Positions 1 through 7,438 of a DNA stretch of 8,944 bases are shown here, in pieces. Origin of the DNA: Ulvibacter sp047614245 (GTDB lineage Bacteria; Bacteroidota; Bacteroidia; Flavobacteriales; Flavobacteriaceae); assembly GCA_047614245.1 (NCBI GenBank), contig JBLHIC010000092.1, forward strand, positions 1 to 8,944. Direction: 5' to 3'. Under the pieces are notes generated by a model. That model saw only the letters and a list, made by a program, of their open reading frames with translations, was not told the DNA's origin and searched no databases. The number at the start of each line of letters is the position of its first letter. Position 1 is the stretch's first letter. The position numbers and the translations under genes are program-made.

Positions 1-603
1 ATCGATGAGAACATTAGTATTCTTGAGAAACTCAGGATTCCTTTTAGTGACACTTCTTATGAAGAGGCTGTCCAAAAAAATCTTACCAAATATCTGGAGC
101 TTTTAAACGATCAGTTAAAAAACATTAAAATAGAAGTAGTTGGTGTTTCATCTATAGAAGGAACATATTGTGCCTATGTTCCAATAAAGGGCAAACAATT
201 TGCAAAAGCGAGAGGCATGATGGAAAACTATGGCCTTTTAAGCACATTATTCATCGATACGGATGTTAAACTTAACGGACACCCATTTATCGAAATCACA
301 AAATGGGATCGTGAAACGGACAGTATCTTCTATAATTTCTGCTACCCCATAATAAAAAAAGACAGCCTTCCACAAAATGAAAACATAAAATACAAGCAAT
401 TTGAAACTAGGAAAGCCATAAAAGCAATTTACAATGGTAACTATATGACATCCGATAGAGCCTGGTATACCATTAAAAATTACGCTAAGAATAATGCGAT
501 TGAAGTAATAGAAACTCCAATCGAAGTTTTTCTAAGCAATCCCAATATGGGCGGAAATGAACTTGACTGGATAACACATGTTTATCTCCCGATAAAACAA
601 TAA
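1..603 (+). CDS. SRPBCC/GyrI-like effector-binding protein, 3' part (5' end outside window)
   Basis: The frame is open from base 1 to the TAA at 601-603, so about 200 C-terminal residues are visible and the start lies upstream. From about visible residue 46 on, the sequence has the layout of a GyrI-like (AraC effector-binding) small-molecule domain: a HPFIEITKWD strand, a paired strand ending in CYPI, then an AIYNGNYMTSDRAW segment matching the family's G-x-Y...AW helix, and a terminal VFLSNPN...WITHVYLPIK strand pair. The stretch before it, ending in a Lys/Leu-rich helix, resembles the linker after an SRPBCC domain in flavobacterial proteins that join a membrane helix, SRPBCC and GyrI-like domains; that N-terminal part is inferred, not seen. 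No DNA-binding domain is visible. Such domains bind amphipathic or cationic small molecules; the ligand is unknown. The stop is only 2 bp from the next start, implying co-transcription with the sugar-transport genes. Confidence 0.75.
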   Translation: MDENISILEKLRIPFSDTSYEEAVQKNLTKYLELLNDQLKNIKIEVVGVSSIEGTYCAYVPIKGKQFAKARGMMENYGLLSTLFIDTDVKLNGHPFIEITKWDRETDSIFYNFCYPIIKKDSLPQNENIKYKQFETRKAIKAIYNGNYMTSDRAWYTIKNYAKNNAIEVIETPIEVFLSNPNMGGNELDWITHVYLPIKQ

Positions 604-605
604 TC

Positions 606-1919
606 ATGAAGATAAAAAAACCTACGCTCTCCTTTTGGCAAATCTTCAATATGAATGTTGGATTTCTCGGAATTCAATATAGTTTCGGCTTGCAACAAAC
701 TGCAATAAATCCAATATTTCTGTATTTGGGAGCTCCAGAAGACATGCTACCAATTTTAAATATAGCCGGTCCCGTAACAGGATTAATTGTACAACCCATA
801 ATTGGAGCTATGTCTGATAAAACCTGGTCAAATCGTTGGGGAAGACGTAAACCTTATTTTTTAGTTGGGGCATTGTTAGGTAGTTTGTGTTTGTTTGCAT
901 TTCCCCACAGTCCTGTGCTCTGGTTTGCAGTAGGCTTACTTTGGGTCTTGGATGTAGGTAATAATATGGCCATGGAGCCGTATAGAGCTTTTATTGGTGA
1001 TAAATTACCAGAGAAGCAATTGAGTTTAGGATTTCAAATGCAAAGTTTATTTGTTGGAGCCGGTATTCTATTAGCAAATGGTTCTATTGTCTTATTTCAA
1101 TATTTATTTGGAGGAGATTCTGTCGAAGTAGCTGGAACTATACCACAATGGTTATACTATTCATTTTTTATAGGAGCTTTTTTATCATTAGTCACAATTT
1201 TATGGTCTGTATTAAAGACTCCCGAGATTCCGCCTACGGAAGAAGAATTAGTAGAGATAAACAAAATCAAAGCGTTACCAATGGGTCAGCGTATAGCAAA
1301 ACCATTTCAGGAAATCGCAGATGCTATAAAAAAGATGCCAAAATTTATGTGGAGAGTAGGAGCCGTATATTTATTTCAATGGTATGCACTTTTCATTTAT
1401 TGGCAGTTTACAACGCCCCTTTTTAAACTCACTATGGGCTATACTACCTCTGAAGCTGCTTCTCAGGCCGCAAAAATGAGTTTAACCTATAACATTGTCA
1501 CCATGGTTATAGCACTTGCGTTAGTGCCATTAACCCTTCGTTTTGGCGGCAAAAAAATATATGCAATTAGTCTGCTCGGTACTGCAATAGCATTATTTGC
1601 AATTCCATACATTTCTGATCCTAATCTTGTGTTAGTGCCAATGATATTATTTGGTATTGGTTGGGCCGCGATGATGGGAATTCCTTATACTATGGTTTCA
1701 AAAGTTGTTCCTGAAGATAGAAGAGGTGTATATATGGGTATTCTAAACATGATGATTGTTATTCCTATGTTTATTCAAACCTTAACATTTGGTCCTATCT
1801 ATAAATACCTTTTAGGAAATAGCGCTATTAATGCAATACTTTTTGCCGGTACATTCTTCGTTATTGCAGCAATTCTAGCAATGAGGTTAAATGTTACAAA
1901 ATCTGTCTACGAAGAATAA
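606..1919 (+). CDS. SLC45/sucrose-transporter-type MFS sugar:H+ symporter
   Basis: The product is a 437-aa inner-membrane permease with about 12 hydrophobic segments and a charged central loop (about residues 205-245), the usual MFS 6+6 plan. Two signatures place it in the SLC45/SUT group of the GPH-like sugar symporters. One is the loop 2-3 motif D71...RWGRRKP (77-83). The other is the TM4 signature LDVGNNMAMEPYRAFIGD (115-132), which parallels LDxxNNxxxxPxRA of plant sucrose transporters, where the acidic residue takes part in proton coupling (here D116). Known members import disaccharides such as sucrose or maltose with protons; the substrate here is inferred to be trehalose or another glucoside because a trehalase ends the same gene run. 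The ATG follows the preceding TAA by 2 bp and leaves no room for its own promoter, so translation is probably coupled. Confidence 0.88.
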   Translation: MKIKKPTLSFWQIFNMNVGFLGIQYSFGLQQTAINPIFLYLGAPEDMLPILNIAGPVTGLIVQPIIGAMSDKTWSNRWGRRKPYFLVGALLGSLCLFAFPHSPVLWFAVGLLWVLDVGNNMAMEPYRAFIGDKLPEKQLSLGFQMQSLFVGAGILLANGSIVLFQYLFGGDSVEVAGTIPQWLYYSFFIGAFLSLVTILWSVLKTPEIPPTEEELVEINKIKALPMGQRIAKPFQEIADAIKKMPKFMWRVGAVYLFQWYALFIYWQFTTPLFKLTMGYTTSEAASQAAKMSLTYNIVTMVIALALVPLTLRFGGKKIYAISLLGTAIALFAIPYISDPNLVLVPMILFGIGWAAMMGIPYTMVSKVVPEDRRGVYMGILNMMIVIPMFIQTLTFGPIYKYLLGNSAINAILFAGTFFVIAAILAMRLNVTKSVYEE

Positions 1920-1948
1920 TATATACAGTTCATTAAATTATAATTGAA

Positions 1949-3169
1949 ATGAAAAATTTTGGCATTAAATTATCGCTGTTCCTAATCTATTTTGTCTTCG
2001 CTGCGCTATTAAACAGTGTGGGCCTTTTAGTGGAACGTTCTCAAGAAGTTTATGAGGTCGCTAAAGGAGATGCAGCATTTTTGGAACTATTTAAAGATCT
2101 GTCAATAGCACTTGTCTCTTTTATAATTGGGTCCTTCTTGCCAAAAGTTGGCTATAAAAAGGGAATGCTTATAAGTCTGGCATTAGTCTTTATTGGTTGT
2201 ATAGGAATGTATTTTGGAAACTCATTCTGGGCCGTTAAAATATTATTTGCGATGACAGGAATAGGCTTTGCGATTGTAAAAGTTGCTGTCTATGCGTTAA
2301 TTGGTTATGTTACCGAAGGGAAAGATGACCACCGCCAATTAATGAGCTTTATTGAGACCATTTTCATGGTAGGTATTATTTTTATGTATCTAGTGTTCCC
2401 AATGTTCTATGATGATGCAAACGATCCGAATGCCTGGCTGCGTGGTTATTTGGTAATGGCAGCCATGATTGCCATAGCCTTTACAATTATCCTATTCTCA
2501 AAATTCGATATAGAGGTAGAAAAAAAGAATACAACAGTCGGTCAGGATTTGTCATCAATGCTGCGCCTGTTTCTGAATCCTGTTATCTGGATTTTTGCAA
2601 TTTTTGCCTTCTTCTATGTTATGACCGAGCAAGGTATTATGACCTGGCTTCCAACATTCAACAAGGAAACCTTGCATATCAATTCCAAATTAGCTTCCCA
2701 AGTCGCGGTAATCCTGATGGCTTCATTCGCTGTAGGACGCTTTATCACAGGATTACTGGTAAAAAAGATAAAATGGATTTATATAGCAACAACTGGTGTC
2801 ATTTGCGCTGCTATTCTCGTTTTAGTTGTACTACCCATGGCCAGCAATGTGCCAGATATGGAAGTCAATGCGCTAGGAGATCTTCCCTTAGTTTCATTTC
2901 TTTTTCCGATGATAGGCTTGTTTTTAGCACCCCTCTACCCTCTTATAAGTTCTACTGTTTTATCGGCCACAGATAAATCACATCACAGTGCTTTGGCTGG
3001 AATTTTAACTTTTGTATCTGCCTTAGGTGGCACATTAGGTTCTGTAATAATTGGCAATTTATTTGATCTCATTGGGGGAAATAAGGTATTCTACTTATCC
3101 CTAATACCGATGTCCATTATACTTGTCACTTTATTCTTTTTGAACAGAATCACCGAAAAAAATACATGA
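1949..3169 (+). CDS. MFS transporter, second permease of the trehalase cassette
   Basis: The product is a 406-aa membrane protein with about 12 predicted helices (roughly 6-28, 46-66, 72-90, 93-118, 134-154, 163-185, then six more after a short charged loop at 186-205). A GxFLPKVGYKKG element at 61-72 is a degenerate MFS loop 2-3 motif A, and the general look recalls the fucose/glucose FucP-like or broad MFS_1 families; I cannot fix the subfamily. It shows none of the RWGRRKP or LDxxNN signatures of its upstream neighbour, so it is not a tandem duplicate. The gene starts 29 bp after the first transporter, and its TGA overlaps the trehalase ATG by 4 bp, so it is surely translated with the trehalase. 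Possible roles are import of a second sugar, glucose movement after trehalose cleavage, or sugar efflux; the sequence alone does not decide. Confidence 0.82.
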   Translation: MKNFGIKLSLFLIYFVFAALLNSVGLLVERSQEVYEVAKGDAAFLELFKDLSIALVSFIIGSFLPKVGYKKGMLISLALVFIGCIGMYFGNSFWAVKILFAMTGIGFAIVKVAVYALIGYVTEGKDDHRQLMSFIETIFMVGIIFMYLVFPMFYDDANDPNAWLRGYLVMAAMIAIAFTIILFSKFDIEVEKKNTTVGQDLSSMLRLFLNPVIWIFAIFAFFYVMTEQGIMTWLPTFNKETLHINSKLASQVAVILMASFAVGRFITGLLVKKIKWIYIATTGVICAAILVLVVLPMASNVPDMEVNALGDLPLVSFLFPMIGLFLAPLYPLISSTVLSATDKSHHSALAGILTFVSALGGTLGSVIIGNLFDLIGGNKVFYLSLIPMSIILVTLFFLNRITEKNT

Positions 3170-5034
3170 TATTTACATTAGAAATAGAAAGTACTTTACA
3201 CTCTTTGCTCGCACAAGAGGATACCGATGGTGATAAAAAAATTACAATCGAGGACAAGGGTCAAAAAGCATTTAAAATTATTTCCTCGGAAGGCATCGAT
3301 TATATAGTAAAAGGCACCTATCATCTTTCAAATTTACTTCAGGAGCTAGTCATGGCTAAAAATGCAGGAAGCAAAGTCGCTGAAATTCCATTGCACCATA
3401 TAGAAGAGCTACCTTCCGTCAGGATCTCAAGACTCATAAAAGATTATTTCTGGAATGGATTAACTAGGACCATTGATGAAACTGGTATCGCAAATCTAAT
3501 GCACGATACAAAAAACGCTGCCCTCGCTTCAGATAAGCTAAGAATATACATCCCGTTTGATGATGAACTGGCGCTTCAGTATTATCATAAACTTGAAAAC
3601 TCCTTCCCTATTGAAGCTATTAAATTGCCTGAAGACATTAGCCCGGCTTATGTGAAAACTCTAAATACACGTCCAGGAATCTTATCACTCAAATTAGAAG
3701 AACAAAATTCAGAAATAAAAGGGGTTCCCTTCGTAGTTCCCGGTGGCCGATTTAATGAAATGTATGGCTGGGACAGTTATTTTGAGTCTGTCGGACTTAT
3801 ACTAGACGGGAAAGTAGATCTAGCCAAAGCTATGGCGGATAATTTTCAATATGAGATTGAGTACTACGGAAAAATTCTGAATGCCAATAGAAGCTATTAT
3901 CTTAACCGAACACAACCTCCATTTTACTCAAGCCTGATTCGTGAAGTATATGAAGTCACTCATGATAAGCATTGGTTAAATGATCATTTAAAAACTGCAA
4001 TTAAAGAATATGAAACCGTCTGGATGGTCCAAGATAACCGGCTAACAGAAACTGGCTTAAATCGTTATTTAGCGGGAGGGCTAGGAATGCCACCTGAATG
4101 TGAAAAGGGTCATTTTGATGCGGTTTTAAAACCTTATGCCGATTCACTAAAAATGCCGCTTGATGAATATATCTCAAAATATGAATCTGGTGAAATATTA
4201 AATAAGGACGTTGATGACTATTTTGTTCACGACAGAAGCGTACGGGAATCTGGACACGATACTTCCTATAGAATTGAAGCAAATTGCGCCGATTTGAATT
4301 TGGTCGAATTGAACGCCCTGCTTTATAAATATGAAACTGATTTTGCTGAAATCATTGAATCTGAATTTGACGATACTTTTCAAATAGATTCCAAAAGTTA
4401 TACAAGTGACTATTGGTTAAAACTTTCGGCTGAAAGAAAACAACTCATAGACAAATACCTTTGGAATGCAGAGAAAGGAATGTATTTCGATTACGATTTC
4501 ATAAATAAAACCCAGTCCGATTTTGTTGCAGCAACTACGTTTGCTCCTCTTTGGTCAAAAATCGCAACACAAGCTCAGGCCGAAGCGATTGTAAAACAGG
4601 CTATCCCTCTTTTAAAAGAAAATGGTGGTATCGCAGGTTGCACTGCCGAAAGTCGAGGTGAAATATCGGATAATAGACCCGCACGTCAATGGGACTATCC
4701 TAATGGATGGGCGCCACATCAAATGATGATTTGGAGAGGCCTGCTTAATTATGGTTTCACCGATGAGCTACAGGAACTTGTTTATAGATGGTTGTTTATG
4801 ATTACTAAAAACGCCGTGGATTACAACGGAACCATTCCTGAAAAGTACGATGTTGTTGCTGCTACCCATAAAGTTTTTGCAGAGTATGGCAATGTTGGCA
4901 CCGATTTCGAATATATAACTCAAGAGGGCTTTGGCTGGATGAATGCCTCCTATCAATATGGATTGTCTTTACTAGAACCAACTTATATTGAAAAACTTGA
5001 TACCGTCGTCAATCCTGATATAATTTTTGACTAA
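3166..5034 (+). CDS. Alpha,alpha-trehalase, GH37, neutral (fungal Nth1-like) type with EF-like calcium loop
   Basis: This 622-aa enzyme hydrolyses trehalose to two glucose. Both GH37 signatures are intact: PGGRFNEMYGWDSYF (192-206) and QWDYPNGWAP (508-517). The expected catalytic acid is D365 in RESGHDTSYR, and the base is E559 in PEKYDV; the C-terminal EYITQEGFGW block (582-591) is also present. There is no signal peptide or membrane segment, so it should act in the cytoplasm on imported trehalose. Residues 19-30 (DTDGDKKITIED) form an EF-hand-like loop followed by GTYHLSNLLQEL (50-61), the arrangement of the calcium-binding domain of fungal neutral trehalases (Pfam Trehalase_Ca-bi). The text YFVHDRSVRESGHDTSYR is also close to the fungal form rather than E. 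coli TreA/TreF. Only 18 residues precede the loop, so the phosphorylated 14-3-3-binding N-terminus of Nth1 is absent. The start overlaps the upstream MFS stop (ATGA). Base composition is like the neighbours. Confidence 0.95.
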   Translation: MIFTLEIESTLHSLLAQEDTDGDKKITIEDKGQKAFKIISSEGIDYIVKGTYHLSNLLQELVMAKNAGSKVAEIPLHHIEELPSVRISRLIKDYFWNGLTRTIDETGIANLMHDTKNAALASDKLRIYIPFDDELALQYYHKLENSFPIEAIKLPEDISPAYVKTLNTRPGILSLKLEEQNSEIKGVPFVVPGGRFNEMYGWDSYFESVGLILDGKVDLAKAMADNFQYEIEYYGKILNANRSYYLNRTQPPFYSSLIREVYEVTHDKHWLNDHLKTAIKEYETVWMVQDNRLTETGLNRYLAGGLGMPPECEKGHFDAVLKPYADSLKMPLDEYISKYESGEILNKDVDDYFVHDRSVRESGHDTSYRIEANCADLNLVELNALLYKYETDFAEIIESEFDDTFQIDSKSYTSDYWLKLSAERKQLIDKYLWNAEKGMYFDYDFINKTQSDFVAATTFAPLWSKIATQAQAEAIVKQAIPLLKENGGIAGCTAESRGEISDNRPARQWDYPNGWAPHQMMIWRGLLNYGFTDELQELVYRWLFMITKNAVDYNGTIPEKYDVVAATHKVFAEYGNVGTDFEYITQEGFGWMNASYQYGLSLLEPTYIEKLDTVVNPDIIFD

Positions 5035-5177
5035 AAGTAATTGATGTCTTTGGTTTTCGGCAGTTATCCCAAAGCGGTAAGAGACTTCTGCCATTTCGGG
5101 AAAGGGCATTGCAAATGCTAAGAAAGATGCGTACGCTTTGTAAAAGCGCAAATGAGTCGTCCTAACATTTTGTGTGT
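5035..5177. other. Convergent intergenic region with small hairpins, possible dispersed repeat
   Basis: These 143 bp separate the ends of the trehalase and recQ genes. Visible inverted repeats are GCATT/AATGC (5106-5110 with 5114-5118, 3-nt loop), CGCTTT/AAAGCG (5134-5139 with 5143-5148, 3-nt loop) and a wider GGCAG/CTGCC (5059-5063 with 5088-5092). None is followed by a T-run on either strand, so no canonical intrinsic terminator can be called, though the hairpins may stop transcription from both sides. The minus strand carries an open frame across the whole gap and into both flanking genes; I do not call it a gene. The segment is better organised than typical flavobacterial spacer and may belong to a repeated intergenic family, which is only a suspicion. 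Confidence 0.4.
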
Positions 5178-7292
5178 TTAATTCTCTCCTAAATAGAGTG
5201 CCAGTTTGATTTTCCAATAAGGTATCTGTTCTTCAAAATATTCGAAGTATGACCTTAATGCCTCGGGCTGTTCTACTTTCTCACGGGCATTTTGAATTTT
5301 CTCTATCTCTTCGGAAGGGATTAATTGGTATAAATCAATTTCATTTCCCAACTCATGCACCTTCATTAAATGTCCGTAAATCGTCGTCTCTGCTAAATCT
5401 CTTTTTTCTGAAATCTCTTTTACTGAAAATCCATCCTGAAATAATTCAAAACTCTTTTTATGGGTATCCCCTTTTTTACCGTTTCCTTTTTTGGGTTTTT
5501 TAGTTTTTGAAACCTGTACTTTTTGATGTTCTGCGATCAACTTTAGAAACGATTCTGAATACTTCTCTAATTTAGCCTGACCCACACCAGTTATTTCTGA
5601 AAATTCTTCTTCATTAGACGGTAGCTTGTCTACCATATCTTTTAAACTCACATCACTAAAAACAACATAGGCTGGAACGCCAGTCTCTTTTGCAACCTCA
5701 TACCGATAGGCTTTCAGTTTTTCTAATAAACCTTCTATTGGCGTTACTTCTTTGTCCGCCTTTTCAACTTCTGCTGTTTTCTGGTTTAAATGCGCAAGTT
5801 GTATTGTTTCTCCTTCAAATAAAATCTTATTCGCCAGGGGGGTTAACAACAATCTTCCGTTCTCGTGAAACCAGATTTCCAATACGCCTTGATTTAATAA
5901 CTGAATAACATACTGCTGTAAATCAAGCCAAGCGACATCTTTGGCAGCGCCGTAGGTTTTTATGTTTTGATAGCCCTTATCGTATACTCCAGCATTTTTA
6001 GCCCCACGTAATACATCTAAAACCATCCCTAACGCCTCTTGTTCGTTTAAGCGCCTTATTACAGAGCATACTTTTTGAGCCAACAAGGTTCCGTCAAAAT
6101 ATGTGGGTGGGGATTTACAAACATCACAATTTCCGCAATCTTCAAAAATTATTTCTCCAAAATAGGATAGTAATGCTCTTCGCCTGCAGCTTAATGCCTC
6201 CGCAAATTGCTGCATACGTTCTAGTTTAGCTAATTGAAATTCCTCCGTTGCCGTTCCTTGAGTAAATTTCCGAAGCAGTATTACATCAGCAAAACTATAA
6301 AACAATAGTGTATGTGCAGGTAAACCATCTCTTCCACTACGACCAATTTCTTGATAATAACCTTCAATATTTTTAGGCATATTATAATGAACCACCCAAC
6401 GCACATTACTTTTGTCGATTCCCATCCCAAAGGCAATCGTAGCAACAATAATTGAGGTAACATCATTTACAAAATCATCTTGAACCTCGGTTCGGTCTTG
6501 GGTGCTCAAACCGGCGTGATATGCCTTTGCATCAAAACCAGCTGCTCTTAATTTGACAGCCAAACTTTCGGTACTCTTTCTACTTAAACAATATATAATT
6601 CCGCTTTCATCCTTTTTATTTCTTAAAAATTCAAGAATTTGTTTGATTCGATTCTGCCCTGATCGCACATCCAAATACAGATTTTTCCGATCAAAAGAAG
6701 AAATGTATTTTTTCGCCTTCGGAATAGCCAATTGTGCAATTATATCATCCTGTGTAGCCTTATCTGCTGTTGCCGTAAGTGCGATAACCGGTACATTTGG
6801 AAATTGAGTTTTCAACATTCCGAGTTTGGTATATGCCGGTCGAAAATCGTGACCCCAGGAAGAAATGCAATGAGCCTCATCTATCGCAAACAAATTGATT
6901 TTAATTTCCATCAAAGCCGACTCTAATAAAAAGAGGCTTTCCGGTGCGACATAAAATAAATCTAAAACATTATTCTTTAAATCTCGAAGTGTTTGCTCTT
7001 GCTCCTCTTGTGGCTGACTGCTGTTAAAAAACGCAGTCTTTATGCCATTTACGCGCAGGGCATCAACCTGATCTTTCATTAATGCAATCAAAGGGGAAAT
7101 AACGATTGCTGTTCCTTCTAAATAAATTGCAGGAAGCTGAAAACAAAGCGATTTTCCGCCACCGGTTGGCATAATAGCAAGCGTATCCTTACCATCTAAA
7201 AGGTTTTGAATGACTTCTTTTTGATTCGGGCGAAAGCTATCATATCCGAAATGAGTTTTTAATAAAGCTTGTATGGTAGGTGTTTCGATCAT
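5178..7292 (-). CDS. recQ: ATP-dependent DNA helicase RecQ with C-terminal HTH domain
   Basis: This 3'-5' superfamily 2 helicase is 704 aa from the ATG at 7292. Motif 0 is FGYDSFRPNQ (16-25), Walker A TGGGKS (43-48), and Walker B DEAH (138-141) followed by the RecQ aromatic-rich loop up to HDFRP (148-152). The second RecA domain ends with GRSGRDG (317-323). Four zinc cysteines are present (C369, C386, C389, C392), then a winged-helix RQC domain (about 400-505), an HRDC domain (about 515-592), a Lys-rich linker and a terminal helix-turn-helix region (about 612-700, HTH_40-like) typical of Bacteroidota RecQ. The frame extends upstream to a TTG at 7322, but the ATG matches the family start just before motif 0, and the TTG abuts an inverted repeat. 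It acts in recombination and replication-fork repair. It follows ssb on the same strand by about 146 bp and may be transcribed with it or alone. Confidence 0.96.
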   Translation of the reverse strand: MIETPTIQALLKTHFGYDSFRPNQKEVIQNLLDGKDTLAIMPTGGGKSLCFQLPAIYLEGTAIVISPLIALMKDQVDALRVNGIKTAFFNSSQPQEEQEQTLRDLKNNVLDLFYVAPESLFLLESALMEIKINLFAIDEAHCISSWGHDFRPAYTKLGMLKTQFPNVPVIALTATADKATQDDIIAQLAIPKAKKYISSFDRKNLYLDVRSGQNRIKQILEFLRNKKDESGIIYCLSRKSTESLAVKLRAAGFDAKAYHAGLSTQDRTEVQDDFVNDVTSIIVATIAFGMGIDKSNVRWVVHYNMPKNIEGYYQEIGRSGRDGLPAHTLLFYSFADVILLRKFTQGTATEEFQLAKLERMQQFAEALSCRRRALLSYFGEIIFEDCGNCDVCKSPPTYFDGTLLAQKVCSVIRRLNEQEALGMVLDVLRGAKNAGVYDKGYQNIKTYGAAKDVAWLDLQQYVIQLLNQGVLEIWFHENGRLLLTPLANKILFEGETIQLAHLNQKTAEVEKADKEVTPIEGLLEKLKAYRYEVAKETGVPAYVVFSDVSLKDMVDKLPSNEEEFSEITGVGQAKLEKYSESFLKLIAEHQKVQVSKTKKPKKGNGKKGDTHKKSFELFQDGFSVKEISEKRDLAETTIYGHLMKVHELGNEIDLYQLIPSEEIEKIQNAREKVEQPEALRSYFEYFEEQIPYWKIKLALYLGEN

Positions 7293-7297
7293 TGGAA

Positions 7298-7305
7298 CAA
7301 AATTA
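7298..7305 (-). promoter_or_regulatory. Possible recQ -7 box
   Basis: On the minus strand this reads TAATTTTG, an exact match to the Bacteroidota -7 consensus TAnnTTTG, ending 5 nt before the recQ ATG. A TTG lies 14 nt upstream, shorter than the usual 17-23 nt spacing for the -33 element. If used, transcription would begin at or beside the ATG and the mRNA would be almost leaderless. A chance match is quite possible in such AT-rich DNA. Confidence 0.25.
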
Positions 7306-7313
7306 GTAATTAT

Positions 7314-7335
7314 AATCGCCAACTCACAGGCGATT
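7314..7335. repeat. Inverted repeat upstream of recQ
   Basis: A perfect 7-bp inverted repeat, AATCGCC (7314-7320) and GGCGATT (7329-7335), with an 8-nt loop, lies 22 bp upstream of the recQ ATG. It could be an operator or a small RNA hairpin in the recQ leader. It also argues against the TTG at 7322 as the start, because that codon falls at the junction of loop and arm. No known regulator site is recognised. Confidence 0.4.
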
Positions 7336-7392
7336 TAGATGGATAATAAGGCCTTTTTCAATCTCATTTTTATTCCACCCTATAAACTCCAT

Positions 7393-7435
7393 CCATTACC
7401 CCCTTCCCCAATATGAGAAGGGGAGCATGGAATGG
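7393..7435. repeat. REP-like palindrome between recQ and ssb; possible ssb terminator
   Basis: The core is CCCCTTC (7400-7406) pairing with GAAGGGG (7417-7423) around a 10-nt loop, flanked by an outer CCATT (7393-7397) and AATGG (7431-7435) pair. It begins 4 nt beyond the ssb stop on the minus strand, so it could end ssb transcription, but no T-run follows on that strand. GC-rich CCCCTTC...GAAGGGG palindromes followed by a G-rich, TGGATGG-like flank are familiar as dispersed intergenic repeats in Bacteroidota; membership in such a family here is inferred. Confidence 0.5.
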
Positions 7436-7438
7436 TAA

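Noticed and set aside
5134..5148. Intrinsic terminator of the trehalase operon
   Set aside because: The hairpin is short and is not followed by a T-run on either strand.
5059..5177. Integron attC site
   Set aside because: The TCCTAAC at 5160-5166 recalls a core site, but no properly spaced complementary GTTRRRY partner exists and no cassette layout is present.
4972..5217. Minus-strand 81-aa frame across the trehalase-recQ gap
   Set aside because: It overlaps the ends of two firm genes, lacks a clear start signal and matches no known family; kept only as an observation about the spacer.
7293..7322. Ten-residue N-terminal extension of RecQ from a TTG codon
   Set aside because: The start would be a rare TTG at the edge of an inverted repeat; the ATG at 7292 fits the family N-terminus.
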